Assembly (NCBI RefSeq): GCF_020639365.1
Contig: NZ_JAINUL010000001.1
Location: 3,580,661 to 3,644,660 of the forward strand
From: Streptomyces flavotricini
GTDB lineage: Bacteria > Actinomycetota > Actinomycetes > Streptomycetales > Streptomycetaceae
DNA length: 64,000 bases
Reading direction: 5' to 3'
Shown here: one piece after another, positions 52,198-61,243 of the stretch
Position numbering within the stretch: the stretch's first letter is position 1
Layout: each line of letters opens with the position of its first letter
Position numbers and translations under genes: made by a program
Notes under the pieces: generated by a model
Told to the model about the DNA's origin: nothing
Seen by the model: the letters and a program-made list of their open reading frames with translations, nothing else
The model's database searches: none

Positions 52198-53235
52198 GTG
52201 ACTGATAACAATCCCTATCGGGCAGAGCCCTCGCGCTACGACTCCATGGAGTACCGGCGCACCGGCCACAGCGGCCTCAAGCTCCCCGCCATCTCCCTCG
52301 GCCTCTGGCACAACTTCGGCGACGACAAGTCCCTGGAGTCCCAGCGGGCGATCCTCCGCCGCGCCTTCGACCTCGGGGTCACCCACTTCGACCTCGCGAA
52401 CAACTACGGCCCGCCCCCCGGCTCGGCCGAGCTCAACTTCGGGAAGATCTTCGCGCAGGACTTCGCCTCCTACCGCGACCAGCTGATCCTCTCCACCAAG
52501 GCCGGCTACTTCATGCACGAGGGGCCGTACGGCGAGTGGGGCAGCCGCAAGTACCTGCTCAGCTCGCTCGACGCCTCGCTGAAGCGGATGGGCGTGGACT
52601 ACGTCGACATCTTCTACTCCCACCGCTTCGACCCGGAGACCCCGCTCGAGGAGACCATGGGCGCGCTCGCGTCCGCGGTGCAGCAGGGCAAGGCGCTGTA
52701 CGTGGGCGTCTCCTCGTACACGGCCGAGCAGACGGCCGAGGCGGCGAGGATCCTGCGCGAGATGGGCATCCGCCCGCTCATCCACCAGCCCTCCTACTCC
52801 ATGATCAACCGCTGGACGGAGGAGGACGGACTGCTGGACACCCTGGAGGAGGCCGGCATGGGCTGCATCTCCTTCGCGCCGCTCGCGCAGGGGCTGCTGA
52901 CCGGCAAGTACCTGAAGGGCATCCCGGAGGACTCCCGGGCGGCCGCGGGCAAGTCCCTGAACCCGGACCTGCTGTCGCAGGACGTGGTCCGCCGCCTCGT
53001 CGGCCTGAACGAGATCGCGGCGCGCCGCGGGCAGTCGCTGGCGCAGCTGGCGCTGAACTGGGTGCTCCGGGACGAGCGGATGACCTCGGCCCTGATCGGT
53101 GCTTCGAGCGTGTCCCAGCTGGAGCAGAACGTCGCCGCTCTGGGCGGCGCGCCGCTGTCGGAGCAGGAGCTGAAGGAGATCGACTCCTTCGCGGTGTCCA
53201 CCCCCGGCACCAACATCTGGGCCCAGCGCGGCTGA
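52198..53235 (+). CDS. aldo-keto reductase (MgrA/YghZ-like)
   Basis: A 345-residue NADPH-dependent AKR close to the L-glyceraldehyde 3-phosphate reductase group. The catalytic Asp/Tyr region is GVTHFDLANNYGPPPGSAE, Lys is in LILSTKAGY, and His in IFYSHRFDPETPLEETMG. The cofactor end carries ALIGASSVSQLEQN. GTG 52198 follows AGGGAGGACAAC. It may detoxify methylglyoxal and similar aldehydes. Ends before a perfect terminator. Confidence 0.92.
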   Translation: MTDNNPYRAEPSRYDSMEYRRTGHSGLKLPAISLGLWHNFGDDKSLESQRAILRRAFDLGVTHFDLANNYGPPPGSAELNFGKIFAQDFASYRDQLILSTKAGYFMHEGPYGEWGSRKYLLSSLDASLKRMGVDYVDIFYSHRFDPETPLEETMGALASAVQQGKALYVGVSSYTAEQTAEAARILREMGIRPLIHQPSYSMINRWTEEDGLLDTLEEAGMGCISFAPLAQGLLTGKYLKGIPEDSRAAAGKSLNPDLLSQDVVRRLVGLNEIAARRGQSLAQLALNWVLRDERMTSALIGASSVSQLEQNVAALGGAPLSEQELKEIDSFAVSTPGTNIWAQRG

Positions 53236-53272
53236 CCTGCGCTTTTGGGCGTGGGGTGGTGGAAACAAAAAA

Positions 53273-53307
53273 CGGGCCGGTCCGTGGGGGGGATACGGAC
53301 CGGCCCG
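53273..53307 (+). terminator. terminator after the aldo-keto reductase gene
   Basis: CGGGCCGGTCCGT / ACGGACCGGCCCG, 13 perfect pairs with a 9-nt loop, 37 bp after the stop, preceded by an A-rich run. Confidence 0.9.
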
Positions 53308-53366
53308 AGGGGGGGGTTCCACCATAACCCTTCGTAAAGCCTGATGCGTGCATTGGCGCAAGATGA

Positions 53367-54107
53367 TTACGCTCCGAAACCGCCCAGCAGCACTGCGGTG
53401 AGGGCACCGGCGGTCATGAAGGGGCCGAACGGGAAGGCCGTCCGGCGGCCTCCGGAGCCCCGCAGCACAAGGGCGAGGCCGTACAGGGCGCCGTAGAGGA
53501 AGCCGAGGAAGGCCCCGAGGGCCCATACCCCCCAGCCGTACCACCCAAGAGGGACCCCGAGCGCGAGCGCCAGCTTGACGTCTCCGAAGCCCAGGCCGGC
53601 GGGGTTGAGGAGGAAGAGCAGGAGGTACGCCCCCGCGAGCGCGCCCCCGCCGATCAGCGCCCCCGTCCAGGACCCCCCGGCGCCGGGCACGAGGGCCGCG
53701 CCGCCGAGCCCGAGGGCGAGACCGGCCGCGAGGGGCAGGGTCAGCACGTCGGGCAGCCGCTGCACGGCCAGATCCACGATCCCGAGCAGGAGCAGTACGG
53801 GCGCCACGGCGACGAACACCGCGGCCTCGGGCCGCCCGCCGACGGCTCCCCCCAGCACCCCGCACACCACACCGGCGACGCCGGCGGTCCACGCGGGGCC
53901 GGCCCCGTAGCGGTGGCGGGCGGACAGGGCCCCGCCTCCCCGGCAGTGGGACGGGCCCAGCCAGCCGGGGATGGGGTGGCCCTCGGGGCAGCGGTCGTGC
54001 CATGCGGCGTCCGGTTCGACGGACAGGCGGTACGCCGCCCGCGGCAGCAGCAGCCCCGCGGCGACGCCGTAGGCGACCGCGGCGGCGGTGATCACGAGCA
54101 GGACCAT
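53367..54107 (-). CDS. type IV prepilin peptidase (A24 family)
   Basis: A 246-residue membrane aspartyl protease with about seven hydrophobic spans. Both catalytic Asp motifs are present: GIVDLAVQRLPD (the first Asp) and GFGDVKLALALG (G-x-G-D-x-K). The cysteine motif of the methylase domain is reduced to DRCPEGHPIP...SHC, suggesting a single-domain peptidase as in Flp/tad systems. It cleaves prepilin leader peptides. No pilin or tad genes occur in the window. ATG 54107 (MVLLVITAAA) is used. Confidence 0.88.
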   Translation of the reverse strand: MVLLVITAAAVAYGVAAGLLLPRAAYRLSVEPDAAWHDRCPEGHPIPGWLGPSHCRGGGALSARHRYGAGPAWTAGVAGVVCGVLGGAVGGRPEAAVFVAVAPVLLLLGIVDLAVQRLPDVLTLPLAAGLALGLGGAALVPGAGGSWTGALIGGGALAGAYLLLFLLNPAGLGFGDVKLALALGVPLGWYGWGVWALGAFLGFLYGALYGLALVLRGSGGRRTAFPFGPFMTAGALTAVLLGGFGA

Positions 54108-54177
54108 CCGCCGACCGTAGGCGCGGACACCGGCACCCGCATGGGCCCGGGGGCCCAACCACCCCTACCCTGCCGCC

Positions 54178-54552
54178 ATGACCACCAGCAACGGCCTTCT
54201 CCGGCTCGGGCCGGACCTGCCGGCGGTGCCCCTGGAGATCGCGGCCTCCTACCGCGCCCGCACCCGCGGGCTCCTGGGCCGCGACGGCATCCCCGGCGCC
54301 GCCCTGCTCCTGACCCCGGCCGGGAGCGTGCACACGTTCCGGATGCGGTTCGCCATCGACGTGGCGTACCTCGACCGCCGCCTGCGCGTCATCGCCCTGA
54401 CCACGATGGCGCCGAACCGCCTCGGCCTCCCCCGGCTCCGCTCCCGGCACGTCCTGGAGGCCGAGGCCGGCGCCATGGCCGCGTGGGGTCTGCGGGTCGG
54501 CTCCCTGCTCTCCGTCGAGGGCGGCGGTCCGCCCCGTCTCGGCCCTCGCTAG
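54178..54552 (+). CDS. DUF192 domain protein
   Basis: A 124-residue protein with the DUF192 fold: LEIAASYRARTRGLLGRDGIPGAALLL, VHTFRMRFAIDVAYLDRRLR and HVLEAEAGAMAAWGLRVG. The family is small, often near tad or pilus genes, and of unknown function. No signal peptide is visible. It lies close to the divergent prepilin peptidase, consistent with that association. Confidence 0.85.
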   Translation: MTTSNGLLRLGPDLPAVPLEIAASYRARTRGLLGRDGIPGAALLLTPAGSVHTFRMRFAIDVAYLDRRLRVIALTTMAPNRLGLPRLRSRHVLEAEAGAMAAWGLRVGSLLSVEGGGPPRLGPR

Positions 54553-54611
54553 GCGCGGCGCGGGGACGGCGGTAGGTTGGGGCGGTTGAGCTGGGGTCTC
54601 AGGGGAGCGGC

Positions 54612-55229
54612 ATGACGGAGAACGCGCGGATCAAGGCGCTGGAGCAGATCATGCCGGCGACGCACGGCGCCGACGAGGACATCGACTGGCCGGCTGTCGA
54701 AGCCACCTGGCGCACCCGGTTCCCGGCGGATTTCATCGCCTTCATGGGCCGCTTCGGCGCGGGCTCCATCAACGGCGAGGCGAGCATCCTCCTGCCCCTC
54801 CCCAAGCCCGGGCTCCAGTGGGCCCCGGCCGAGATGGCCGAGGAGACCGCCAACGCCCGCCAGCTCTGGGAGGCGGAGGGCGGCCGGGCCGCCTTCGGCG
54901 TCGACCCCGAGTCGATCATCGCGTGGGGCGTCACCGGCGGCTCCGACATCCTCTGCTGGCTCACCACCGACCCCGATCCGGAGCGCTGGCCGGTCCTGGT
55001 CGTCGGCCGGCACACCGCCGACGCCTTCGCCGTGTACCCGTACGGCATGGCGGAGTTCCTGTACCGGCTCTGCTCCGACGAGTTCGACGTGAGCCCGGTC
55101 AGCATCACCTTCTGGGACGGCGGGCACCTCAGCTTCGTGCACTGGCGCAAGGCCCAGCGGCGCTGGCAGGAGGGCCGCAACCCCGAGACGGGCGAGCCCG
55201 ACCCGTACGCCGGCGAGTTCGCCGACTGA
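54612..55229 (+). CDS. SMI1/KNR4 family protein
   Basis: A 205-residue protein with IDWPAVEATWRTRFPADFIA, FMGRFGAGSINGEASILLPLP and WGVTGGSDILCWL, the SUKH/SMI1-KNR4 fold. In bacteria such proteins often act as immunity partners of contact-dependent toxins, but no toxin gene lies beside this one. ATG 54612 is used. Confidence 0.82.
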   Translation: MTENARIKALEQIMPATHGADEDIDWPAVEATWRTRFPADFIAFMGRFGAGSINGEASILLPLPKPGLQWAPAEMAEETANARQLWEAEGGRAAFGVDPESIIAWGVTGGSDILCWLTTDPDPERWPVLVVGRHTADAFAVYPYGMAEFLYRLCSDEFDVSPVSITFWDGGHLSFVHWRKAQRRWQEGRNPETGEPDPYAGEFAD

Positions 55230-55525
55230 AGACCCGCGGCTCCGCCGCCCTGACCTGATCCGGACCCCCGACCCGTTCCGCGGCCCCAATGGGCCGGAAT
55301 CGGGCCATTCGGCATGTCTACGCGCGTCCGATTTGTTGATCACATATCGGAAAACACCAGCAGGAAAAGCCGCACTTGGAGCATTGACCACAAGTTCCGA
55401 CCCAATGGAATCAACCGCCCCCACGCAGGGGAGAATTCCGGCCAACGGGCCACGGACGGACACCCCAGCCCGGAGCAACTCATAAGCAGTAACGGGACTC
55501 AAAAGAAATTCAGGGGAATACACCC

Positions 55526-56812
55526 GTGCAACGAAGAATCTTCGGCCCGAGTGCGACCGCGGTGGTACTCGGTCTGCTGCTCCCGCTTTCCGGATGCGGC
55601 GATTCAGGCAACCGTGCAGGTGACAGCGGCACGATCCGCCTCGTCGCCGCGGAATACGGGGACAACGAGGCGACCAGTTCCAAGGCCTTCTGGGACAAGG
55701 TGACGGCGGATTTCACCAAGGCCAACCCCGGCATCAAGGTCGAGGTCCAGCTCATGCCCTGGGCCGACATCGACCGCGAGGTCTCCCGTATGGTCAAGTC
55801 CGGCAATGCTCCGGACATGGCCCTCATGGGCTCGTACTCGGACTTCGCGGCGCAGGACAAGCTCTATTCCGCCGACGAACTCCTCTCGGTCACCGCCGAG
55901 GCGAACTTCCTCCAGCCGCTGGCCGAGGCCGGCTCCGTCGGCAACACCCTCTACGGCCTGCCGTGGGTGGCCAGCAGCCGGCTGCTCTTCTACAACCAGG
56001 GCCTGTTCAAGCAGGTCGGCGTCAGCGAGCCGAAGACCTGGTCCGACCTGAAGTCCGCCGCCAAGGCGCTCAAGGACAAGGGCGTGAAGTACCCGTACGC
56101 CCTCCCCCTGGGACCGGAGGAGGCGCACGCGGAGGCGATGATCTGGGAGCTCAGCAACGGCGGCGGCTACGCCGACAGCAGCGGCAACTACAACCTGGCC
56201 TCCGACCAGAACATCTCGACCTTCCGCTGGCTCAAGGACAACCTGGTCGGCCCCGGCCTGACCGGGCCCGTCCCGCCGTCCCGGCTCAACCGCGCCGACG
56301 CCTTCGCCGCCTTCACCCGCGGCGAGGTCGGCATGCTGAACGGCTACCCGCAGCTCCTGCACGAGGCGCGCGCCAAGGGCATCGACGTCCGCACCGCACC
56401 CATGCCGGTCGCGGACGACCTCGGCGCCGGGGAGAACCCGCCGGCCGTGGGCGTCGCCGACTGGATGATGGCGTTCAAGGAGCACGGCAAGCGCGTGGAG
56501 ATCGGCAAGTTCCTGGACTTCGTCTACCAGGACAAGAACCTGTCGGACTTCGCCGGCCGCTACCACCTGCTGCCGTCGACCGTCTCGGCCTCCCGCAACC
56601 CGTCGGGCGCCGGCCTCGACAGCAATGACCAGTTCTTCCTGACCGCCCTGCGCGGTGCGCAGTTGTACCCGGTGAACGACCCGTCGTGGGTGACGGTCAG
56701 CGACACCATCAAGCGCAACATCGGCCGCGCCGTGGAGCCGAACGGCGACGCGAAGGCCGTGCTGGAGGAGATCGCGGCCAAGGCGAACGAGGAGACCAGG
56801 AAGAGGCAGTGA
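55526..56812 (+). CDS. ABC sugar-binding lipoprotein (family 1 extracellular solute-binding protein)
   Basis: A 428-residue lipoprotein with a lipobox LSGC (Cys near residue 24). The mature fold is a type 1 SBP: NPGIKVEVQLMPWADIDREV, YGLPWVASSRLLFYNQGLF, AFTRGEVGMLNGYP and WMMAFKEHGKRVEIGKFLDF. It should bind sugars or oligosaccharides for a permease. Neither permease nor ATPase genes are adjacent, so the complex must be encoded elsewhere. GTG 55526 follows CAGGGGAAT. An A/T-rich 296-bp promoter gap lies upstream. Confidence 0.9.
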   Translation: MQRRIFGPSATAVVLGLLLPLSGCGDSGNRAGDSGTIRLVAAEYGDNEATSSKAFWDKVTADFTKANPGIKVEVQLMPWADIDREVSRMVKSGNAPDMALMGSYSDFAAQDKLYSADELLSVTAEANFLQPLAEAGSVGNTLYGLPWVASSRLLFYNQGLFKQVGVSEPKTWSDLKSAAKALKDKGVKYPYALPLGPEEAHAEAMIWELSNGGGYADSSGNYNLASDQNISTFRWLKDNLVGPGLTGPVPPSRLNRADAFAAFTRGEVGMLNGYPQLLHEARAKGIDVRTAPMPVADDLGAGENPPAVGVADWMMAFKEHGKRVEIGKFLDFVYQDKNLSDFAGRYHLLPSTVSASRNPSGAGLDSNDQFFLTALRGAQLYPVNDPSWVTVSDTIKRNIGRAVEPNGDAKAVLEEIAAKANEETRKRQ

Positions 56813-57026
56813 CCGAAGGAGCGCTGCCCGCAGCGGTACTTGACCGCTGAAAACGCCGAACATCCCGTCCGACACGGGACTTTCGACCCTGTCGCACCCC
56901 ACCCCGTGCGGCAGAATGGCTGCCACGGCTCTTGATCCAAGGCCTGGGACCAGTCGCCGCCGACCACCCACAAGGTGCGCGGGGCGGCCGGCCCTCTCCC
57001 TCTTCGTCCCCTCCCCCGCCTCCGGG

Positions 57027-57653
57027 TCAGACCTTGCCGTTCTCCGTCGAGAACGCCGTCCGGTACTGCTCACAGCTGGAATCCCAGCGCAGCGTTCCCG
57101 TGAGCGTCCCGTAGCCCGAGCGCGTGACCGACCACTCCACCGTGTACTCGCCCGTGTCGCAGGCGATCCGCTTGCCGCCCGGGACCTTCGCGCGCCCCGT
57201 CGCCGGCCGGTTCGCCAGCTCCTGGTGCACCTCGACCGCCTTGGCGTGGTCCGACGAGCGCCGCAGCACGGCGTGCACGACGATCGGGTGCTTGCCGTCC
57301 TTCGTGGTCACGGCCTTCTTCACCAGCGTCGAGTCCGACACCGCCCAGCCGAAGTCGAACGACGGCTGCCACGCGAGGGTCTTGGGATCGGCAACATGGC
57401 GCTCGTAGTCGGGGGCGCCCGAGGGGCCGGGGCGGGTGACCGTCTTGTACTGCACTCCGGGGTAGAAGCGGAACTGCCCTTCCACCTTGTGCATCTCGTC
57501 CTTGGTCCACTGCGACTTCATCGTCTTCTCGCCGCCGGCCGGGTCCTGGAGGTACGTGCCGTCCGCTGCGGTGGCGGCGGCCTGGCCGAGGGCCGGGGCG
57601 AGGGCCGCAGCGGCGGTGGCGAGGGCGAGAACGGCGGTACGGGTGCGCTTCAT
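57027..57653 (-). CDS. hypothetical secreted protein
   Basis: A 208-residue exported protein (signal peptide MKRTRTAVLALATAAAALAP). The mature region has FRFYPGVQYKTVTRPGP and a late Cys pair (RIACDTGEYTVEW, DSSCEQYR). I do not recognise the family. A streptomycete-only protein, probably a small wall or extracellular protein. The two cysteines could form a disulfide. Confidence 0.65.
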   Translation of the reverse strand: MKRTRTAVLALATAAAALAPALGQAAATAADGTYLQDPAGGEKTMKSQWTKDEMHKVEGQFRFYPGVQYKTVTRPGPSGAPDYERHVADPKTLAWQPSFDFGWAVSDSTLVKKAVTTKDGKHPIVVHAVLRRSSDHAKAVEVHQELANRPATGRAKVPGGKRIACDTGEYTVEWSVTRSGYGTLTGTLRWDSSCEQYRTAFSTENGKV

Positions 57654-57806
57654 GACCGGTCCAACGGGGGCCCGAGGCGGGCTGGAACGAGGCCGGGCGC
57701 GCTTTCACCCGTACGGGATCCGGGCGACGGGACGTCCCGTGGTCGCCCGGACGGCGGCCTGCCCCGCGGAAGCCGGGGCCGCCCCGGGGAACGGACCCCG
57801 GGGCGG

Positions 57807-57866
57807 CGGTACTGCGGGCTGCGGTACTACGGGCACCGGTACCGCGGGCGCCCGTACTGCGGGCAG
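57807..57866. repeat. 15-bp minisatellite, four copies
   Basis: Units CGGTACTGCGGGCTG, CGGTACTACGGGCAC, CGGTACCGCGGGCGC and CCGTACTGCGGGCAG follow each other directly at 57807-57866, 10 bp downstream of the SnoaL-like gene stop. In another frame this would read PAVRA-PAVPV-PVVPQ-PAVPP, so it may be an old coding tail. Confidence 0.85.
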
Positions 57867-57876
57867 CAGCGGAGGC

Positions 57877-58197
57877 TCAGGCCTGGCCCGTCTCGAAGCG
57901 GCTGACGCGGCCGCCGTCGGTGACGAACCGCCAGGCGGTGCGCATCTCGCCCCACGTGTCGTTGCGGTAGTCGACGATGAGCGCGAGGCCGCCGTCGGAC
58001 TCCTTCTCGACGTCCATGTGCCCGCCCGAGGAGAAGATCTCCTTGTCGGCCCACTGGGCGATGTCGCGGTCCGAGCCGTCGTCGGACATCGTGGCGTCCG
58101 GGGTGAGGACGGCCTGGAAGGCGCTCCGGTCACCCGCGTTGACGGCGTTGACGAAGGCGCGGACGGTGGGGTCGGTCAGCTGGTCCGGTGGGATCAC
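57877..58197 (-). CDS. SnoaL/NTF2-like small protein
   Basis: A 106-residue single-domain protein with LTDPTVRAFVNAVNAGDRSA, FQAVLTPDATMSDDGSD and the beta strands DVEKESDGGLALIVDYR and TAWRFVTDGGRVSRFETG. NTF2-like folds serve as small-ligand enzymes, cyclases or dimerisation domains; this one has no assigned substrate. GTG 58197 is the only start that keeps the fold complete. Stops just before the 15-bp repeats. Confidence 0.82.
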   Translation of the reverse strand: MIPPDQLTDPTVRAFVNAVNAGDRSAFQAVLTPDATMSDDGSDRDIAQWADKEIFSSGGHMDVEKESDGGLALIVDYRNDTWGEMRTAWRFVTDGGRVSRFETGQA

Positions 58198-58370
58198 GGG
58201 GGCCTCCTGGGCGGTCGTACGGGAGCTCCCGTACGGGACTTTCCGTACGCGGGGCGCGCGCGGGCTCCGTACGGGCCGCGCGCCGGCCGCGCCGGCTCTG
58301 TGCGCGACCAGGCAACACCCCGGACGGCGCCGGGGCGACGACCTTCACCCGTTCGCCGCCGGACGGCGTG

Positions 58371-59234
58371 TCAGGAGCCGTCCGGGGCCGTGCGGACGGG
58401 GAATCCGGTGGGGCGGCCCTGACCCTCCAGCCAGGCCAGCGCCTGGTCGAGGGCCTCGACGGTCTGCGCGCGGTTGCCGCCGCCGTCGTGAAAGAGGACG
58501 GTCGGGCCGTTGCCGATCTCGCTCTTGAACGCGCTGACGATGGCGGCGACGCCGGGCTTCCCGAAGTCCCTGGTGTCGACGTTCCACCCGAGCGGGCGCA
58601 TGCCGTTCGCGGCGGCGATGCGGCGGCTGTCGGGGGTGAACGCGCCACCGGGGGCGCGGTAGTACTCCACGTCGGCGCCGCCGCCCGCCGCGTCCTCGAT
58701 CATCTTCTTCGCGTCCAGGATCTGCCGCTCCTGGTAGGCGACGGGCTTCTTGTCCATGGCCGTGTCGTGGTCCATGGTGTGGTCGCAGAGCCGGTGGCCG
58801 GCCGCGACGACGCGCTTGACGAGGTCGGGGTGGGCCTTGGCCTGCGGTCCGATCATGCAGAAGGTCGCCTTCACGTCGTGCTTCTTCAGTACGGCGAGGA
58901 CCCGGGGGGTCCACTGGGGGTCCGGGCCGTCGTCGATGGTGATGTTGACGGCGTCGCCTCCGCCCTCGGAGGCGTGGGCTATGCCGTCGGGTATGCGCGA
59001 CCGCGGCGCTCCGCCCGCGCCTTGGGCACCGCCGTCCTTCGCGCCGTCGCCGGGGGTGGCGGGGCCGGTGGTCCGGCGCGCCACGTTCTCGTGCGCGGGC
59101 CGCTGTACCGCCCCGTGCCCCGGCCCGACGAGGGTCGCCGCTCCCCACACCGTCCCGGCCACCGCGACGGCCGCCGCCACGACGACCGCCCCGGCCCGGA
59201 TGCCCTTCCTGTCCGCGCGCGCCATGAAGCCCAT
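58371..59234 (-). CDS. secreted polysaccharide deacetylase (NodB homology)
   Basis: A 287-residue exported or anchored protein: one N-terminal hydrophobic segment, a flexible alanine/glycine linker, then the CE4 domain. Catalytic Asp-Asp is in NITIDDGPDPQW, the metal His pair in CDHTMDHDTA, and YYRAPGGAFTPD and GWNVDTRDFG complete it. It deacetylates chitin, peptidoglycan or other amino-sugar polymers. ATG 59234 follows GGGGACGG; a second start three codons in is also good. Confidence 0.9.
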   Translation of the reverse strand: MGFMARADRKGIRAGAVVVAAAVAVAGTVWGAATLVGPGHGAVQRPAHENVARRTTGPATPGDGAKDGGAQGAGGAPRSRIPDGIAHASEGGGDAVNITIDDGPDPQWTPRVLAVLKKHDVKATFCMIGPQAKAHPDLVKRVVAAGHRLCDHTMDHDTAMDKKPVAYQERQILDAKKMIEDAAGGGADVEYYRAPGGAFTPDSRRIAAANGMRPLGWNVDTRDFGKPGVAAIVSAFKSEIGNGPTVLFHDGGGNRAQTVEALDQALAWLEGQGRPTGFPVRTAPDGS

Positions 59235-59458
59235 GAACCGTCCCCTCCGCGTCCGTTTCCGTGTGCGCTCTGCCTTCCAGGACGACCCTCGAACGGGACG
59301 GGTTCCCGCCGATTCCCCCATAAAATCCGGCTAATAGGACCTTGGTCCTTGATCGTCCGTATTTGGGCCCCACCTGAAACAGGACGGAACCAGATCAACC
59401 TCCCCCGCATCACGGGGACTCATCTACCCCAGGGGTCACGGCGTCACCCCATGAAAAA

Positions 59459-59496
59459 GACCCGGCCCCGGCGGAAGAATCCGCCGGGGCCGGGTC
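59459..59496. terminator. perfect terminator after the efflux gene
   Basis: GACCCGGCCCCGGCGGA / TCCGCCGGGGCCGGGTC, 17 perfect pairs with loop AGAA, following an AAAAA run; 36 bp downstream of the MFS gene stop on the minus strand. Confidence 0.92.
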
Positions 59497-59531
59497 GGGC
59501 CGGTGCGCGTGAACCGGGTGGTTCCGGAGCG

Positions 59532-61121
59532 TCAGTGGGCGAGGGACTCCGCCGGAGCCTGCGCCGCGGTGCCCTCGCCGGCGTCGTCGCCCTTGGCCGG
59601 ACCCGCGCCCCGCAGCGGGACCTCCTTGACGAACCAGGCCGCCACGAAGCCCAGTACGGCGACACCCGCACCGAGGAGGAACGCCGAGTGCGTACCGGCG
59701 GCCACCGCGTGCTGGTAGGCGTCGCGGATCGCCGGCTCCAGCTTGGCCAGGCTGGCCGCGTCGAGCTGGGCGGAGCCCGCGGCGTGGGCGGCACCCGGGC
59801 CGAGGCGGTCGGTCATGGTCTGGGTGACCTGACTGGTGAACAGCGAGCCCATCAGGGCCACGCCGAACGAGCCGCCGAGCGTACGGAAGAGGGTGGCCGA
59901 GGAGGACGCGACGCCCATGTCCTTCATGTCCACGCTGTTCTGGGCGACCAGCATGGTGATCTGCATCAGGAAGCCGAGGCCGGCGCCGAGGACGGCCATG
60001 TAGACGCCGGACATCAGGCGGGTGGTGTCGGTGTCCATCTGGGCGAGCAGGAAGAGCCCCACGACCATGAGCGCGCCGCCCACGATCGGGAAGATCTTGT
60101 ACTTGCCGCTGCTCGTGGTGACGCGGCCCGCGATCAGCGAGACGACCATCATCGAGAGCAGCATCGGCAGGAGCAGCAGACCGGAGTTGGTGGCGGAGGC
60201 GCCCTGGACCGACTGCTGGAAGAGCGGGAGGTAGAGCACGCCGCCGAACATCGCGAAGCCGACGAGGAAGCCGATGACCGACATGAGCGTGAAGTTGCGG
60301 CTGCGGAAGATGTGCAGCGGCATGACGGGCTCGGCGGCCCTGGTCTCGGCGAAAAGGAAGGCGGCGATGGAGACGACGCCGACGACGATCAGGCCGATGA
60401 TCTGGCCGGAACCCCAGGCGTACTCGGTGCCGCCCCAGGTCGTGACGAGCACGGTGGAGGTGATGGCGACGGTCAGGAGGGCCGCGCCCAGGTAGTCGAT
60501 CTTCGGCCGCTGCCCACCGGTCTTCTTCGGCAGGTGCAGGACGGCGGTGACCATGGCGAGCGCGACGGCGCCCAGCGGCAGGTTGATGTAGAAGGACCAG
60601 CGCCAGCCGAGGTGGTCGGTGATGGTGCCGCCGACCAGCGGTCCGCCGATCATGGCGAGGGCCATCACGCCGGCCATCATGCCCTGGTACTTGCCGCGTT
60701 CACGGGGCGGGATCAGGTCGCCGATGATCGCCATGACGCCGACCATCAGACCGCCGGCGCCGAGGCCCTGGACGGCGCGGAAGCCGATCAGCTGGGCCAT
60801 GTCCTGGGCCATGCCGCTGAGCGCGGAGCCGATCAGGAAGATCACGATGGAGGTGAGGAAGGAGCCCTTCCGCCCGTACATGTCGCCGATCTTCCCCCAG
60901 ATGGGAGTCGAGGCGGCGGTGGCGAGGGTGTACGCGGTGACCACCCAGGAGAGGTGCTCCAGACCGCCGAGCTCGCCGACGATCGTCGGCATCGCGGTAC
61001 CGATGATCATGTTGTCGAGCATGGCCAGAAGCATTGCGATCATGAGAGCCATGAGGACGACACGGACGCTGCGCGGCTTCACCTCCTCGGAGATCTCCGC
61101 CGCTTTTATGTTTTCAGCCAT
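59532..61121 (-). CDS. MFS multidrug efflux transporter, DHA2 (EmrB/QacA) family
   Basis: A 529-residue protein with 14 predicted spans. Conserved motifs are the TM1 acidic region LAMLDNMIIGTAMPTIVGEL, motif A GKIGDMYGRKG, the antiporter motif C in GPLVGGTITDHLGWRWSF and a late-domain AQNSVDMKDMGVASS. It probably exports drugs by proton antiport. It is divergent from a TetR gene, the usual repressor arrangement. ATG 61121. Confidence 0.93.
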   Translation of the reverse strand: MAENIKAAEISEEVKPRSVRVVLMALMIAMLLAMLDNMIIGTAMPTIVGELGGLEHLSWVVTAYTLATAASTPIWGKIGDMYGRKGSFLTSIVIFLIGSALSGMAQDMAQLIGFRAVQGLGAGGLMVGVMAIIGDLIPPRERGKYQGMMAGVMALAMIGGPLVGGTITDHLGWRWSFYINLPLGAVALAMVTAVLHLPKKTGGQRPKIDYLGAALLTVAITSTVLVTTWGGTEYAWGSGQIIGLIVVGVVSIAAFLFAETRAAEPVMPLHIFRSRNFTLMSVIGFLVGFAMFGGVLYLPLFQQSVQGASATNSGLLLLPMLLSMMVVSLIAGRVTTSSGKYKIFPIVGGALMVVGLFLLAQMDTDTTRLMSGVYMAVLGAGLGFLMQITMLVAQNSVDMKDMGVASSSATLFRTLGGSFGVALMGSLFTSQVTQTMTDRLGPGAAHAAGSAQLDAASLAKLEPAIRDAYQHAVAAGTHSAFLLGAGVAVLGFVAAWFVKEVPLRGAGPAKGDDAGEGTAAQAPAESLAH

Positions 61122-61243
61122 GTCACTCCCCGTTTACCCATGCGCTCCAGGCCCTTACTTGCCGCCCGGCTAGTTCACTACACTGGGGAAAGTAGACCCG
61201 TCACTAGCCGGTCGTCAAGTAAGTAAGTAGTTTGAGGAGAACC
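61122..61243. promoter_or_regulatory. divergent MFS/tetR promoter region
   Basis: The 122-bp gap carries an A/T-rich core with related half-sites: TAGTTCACTAC (61170-61180), AAAGTAGAC (61190-61198) and AAGTAAGTAAGTAGTTTG (61217-61234). The ACTAC/GTAG arms form a loose dyad of TetR-operator size. The tetR gene has a strong GAGGAGA site at 61235-61241. Confidence 0.4.

Noticed and set aside
54612..55229. SMI1/KNR4 protein as immunity factor of a toxin pair
   Set aside because: No polymorphic toxin, secretion or WXG-like gene lies beside it.
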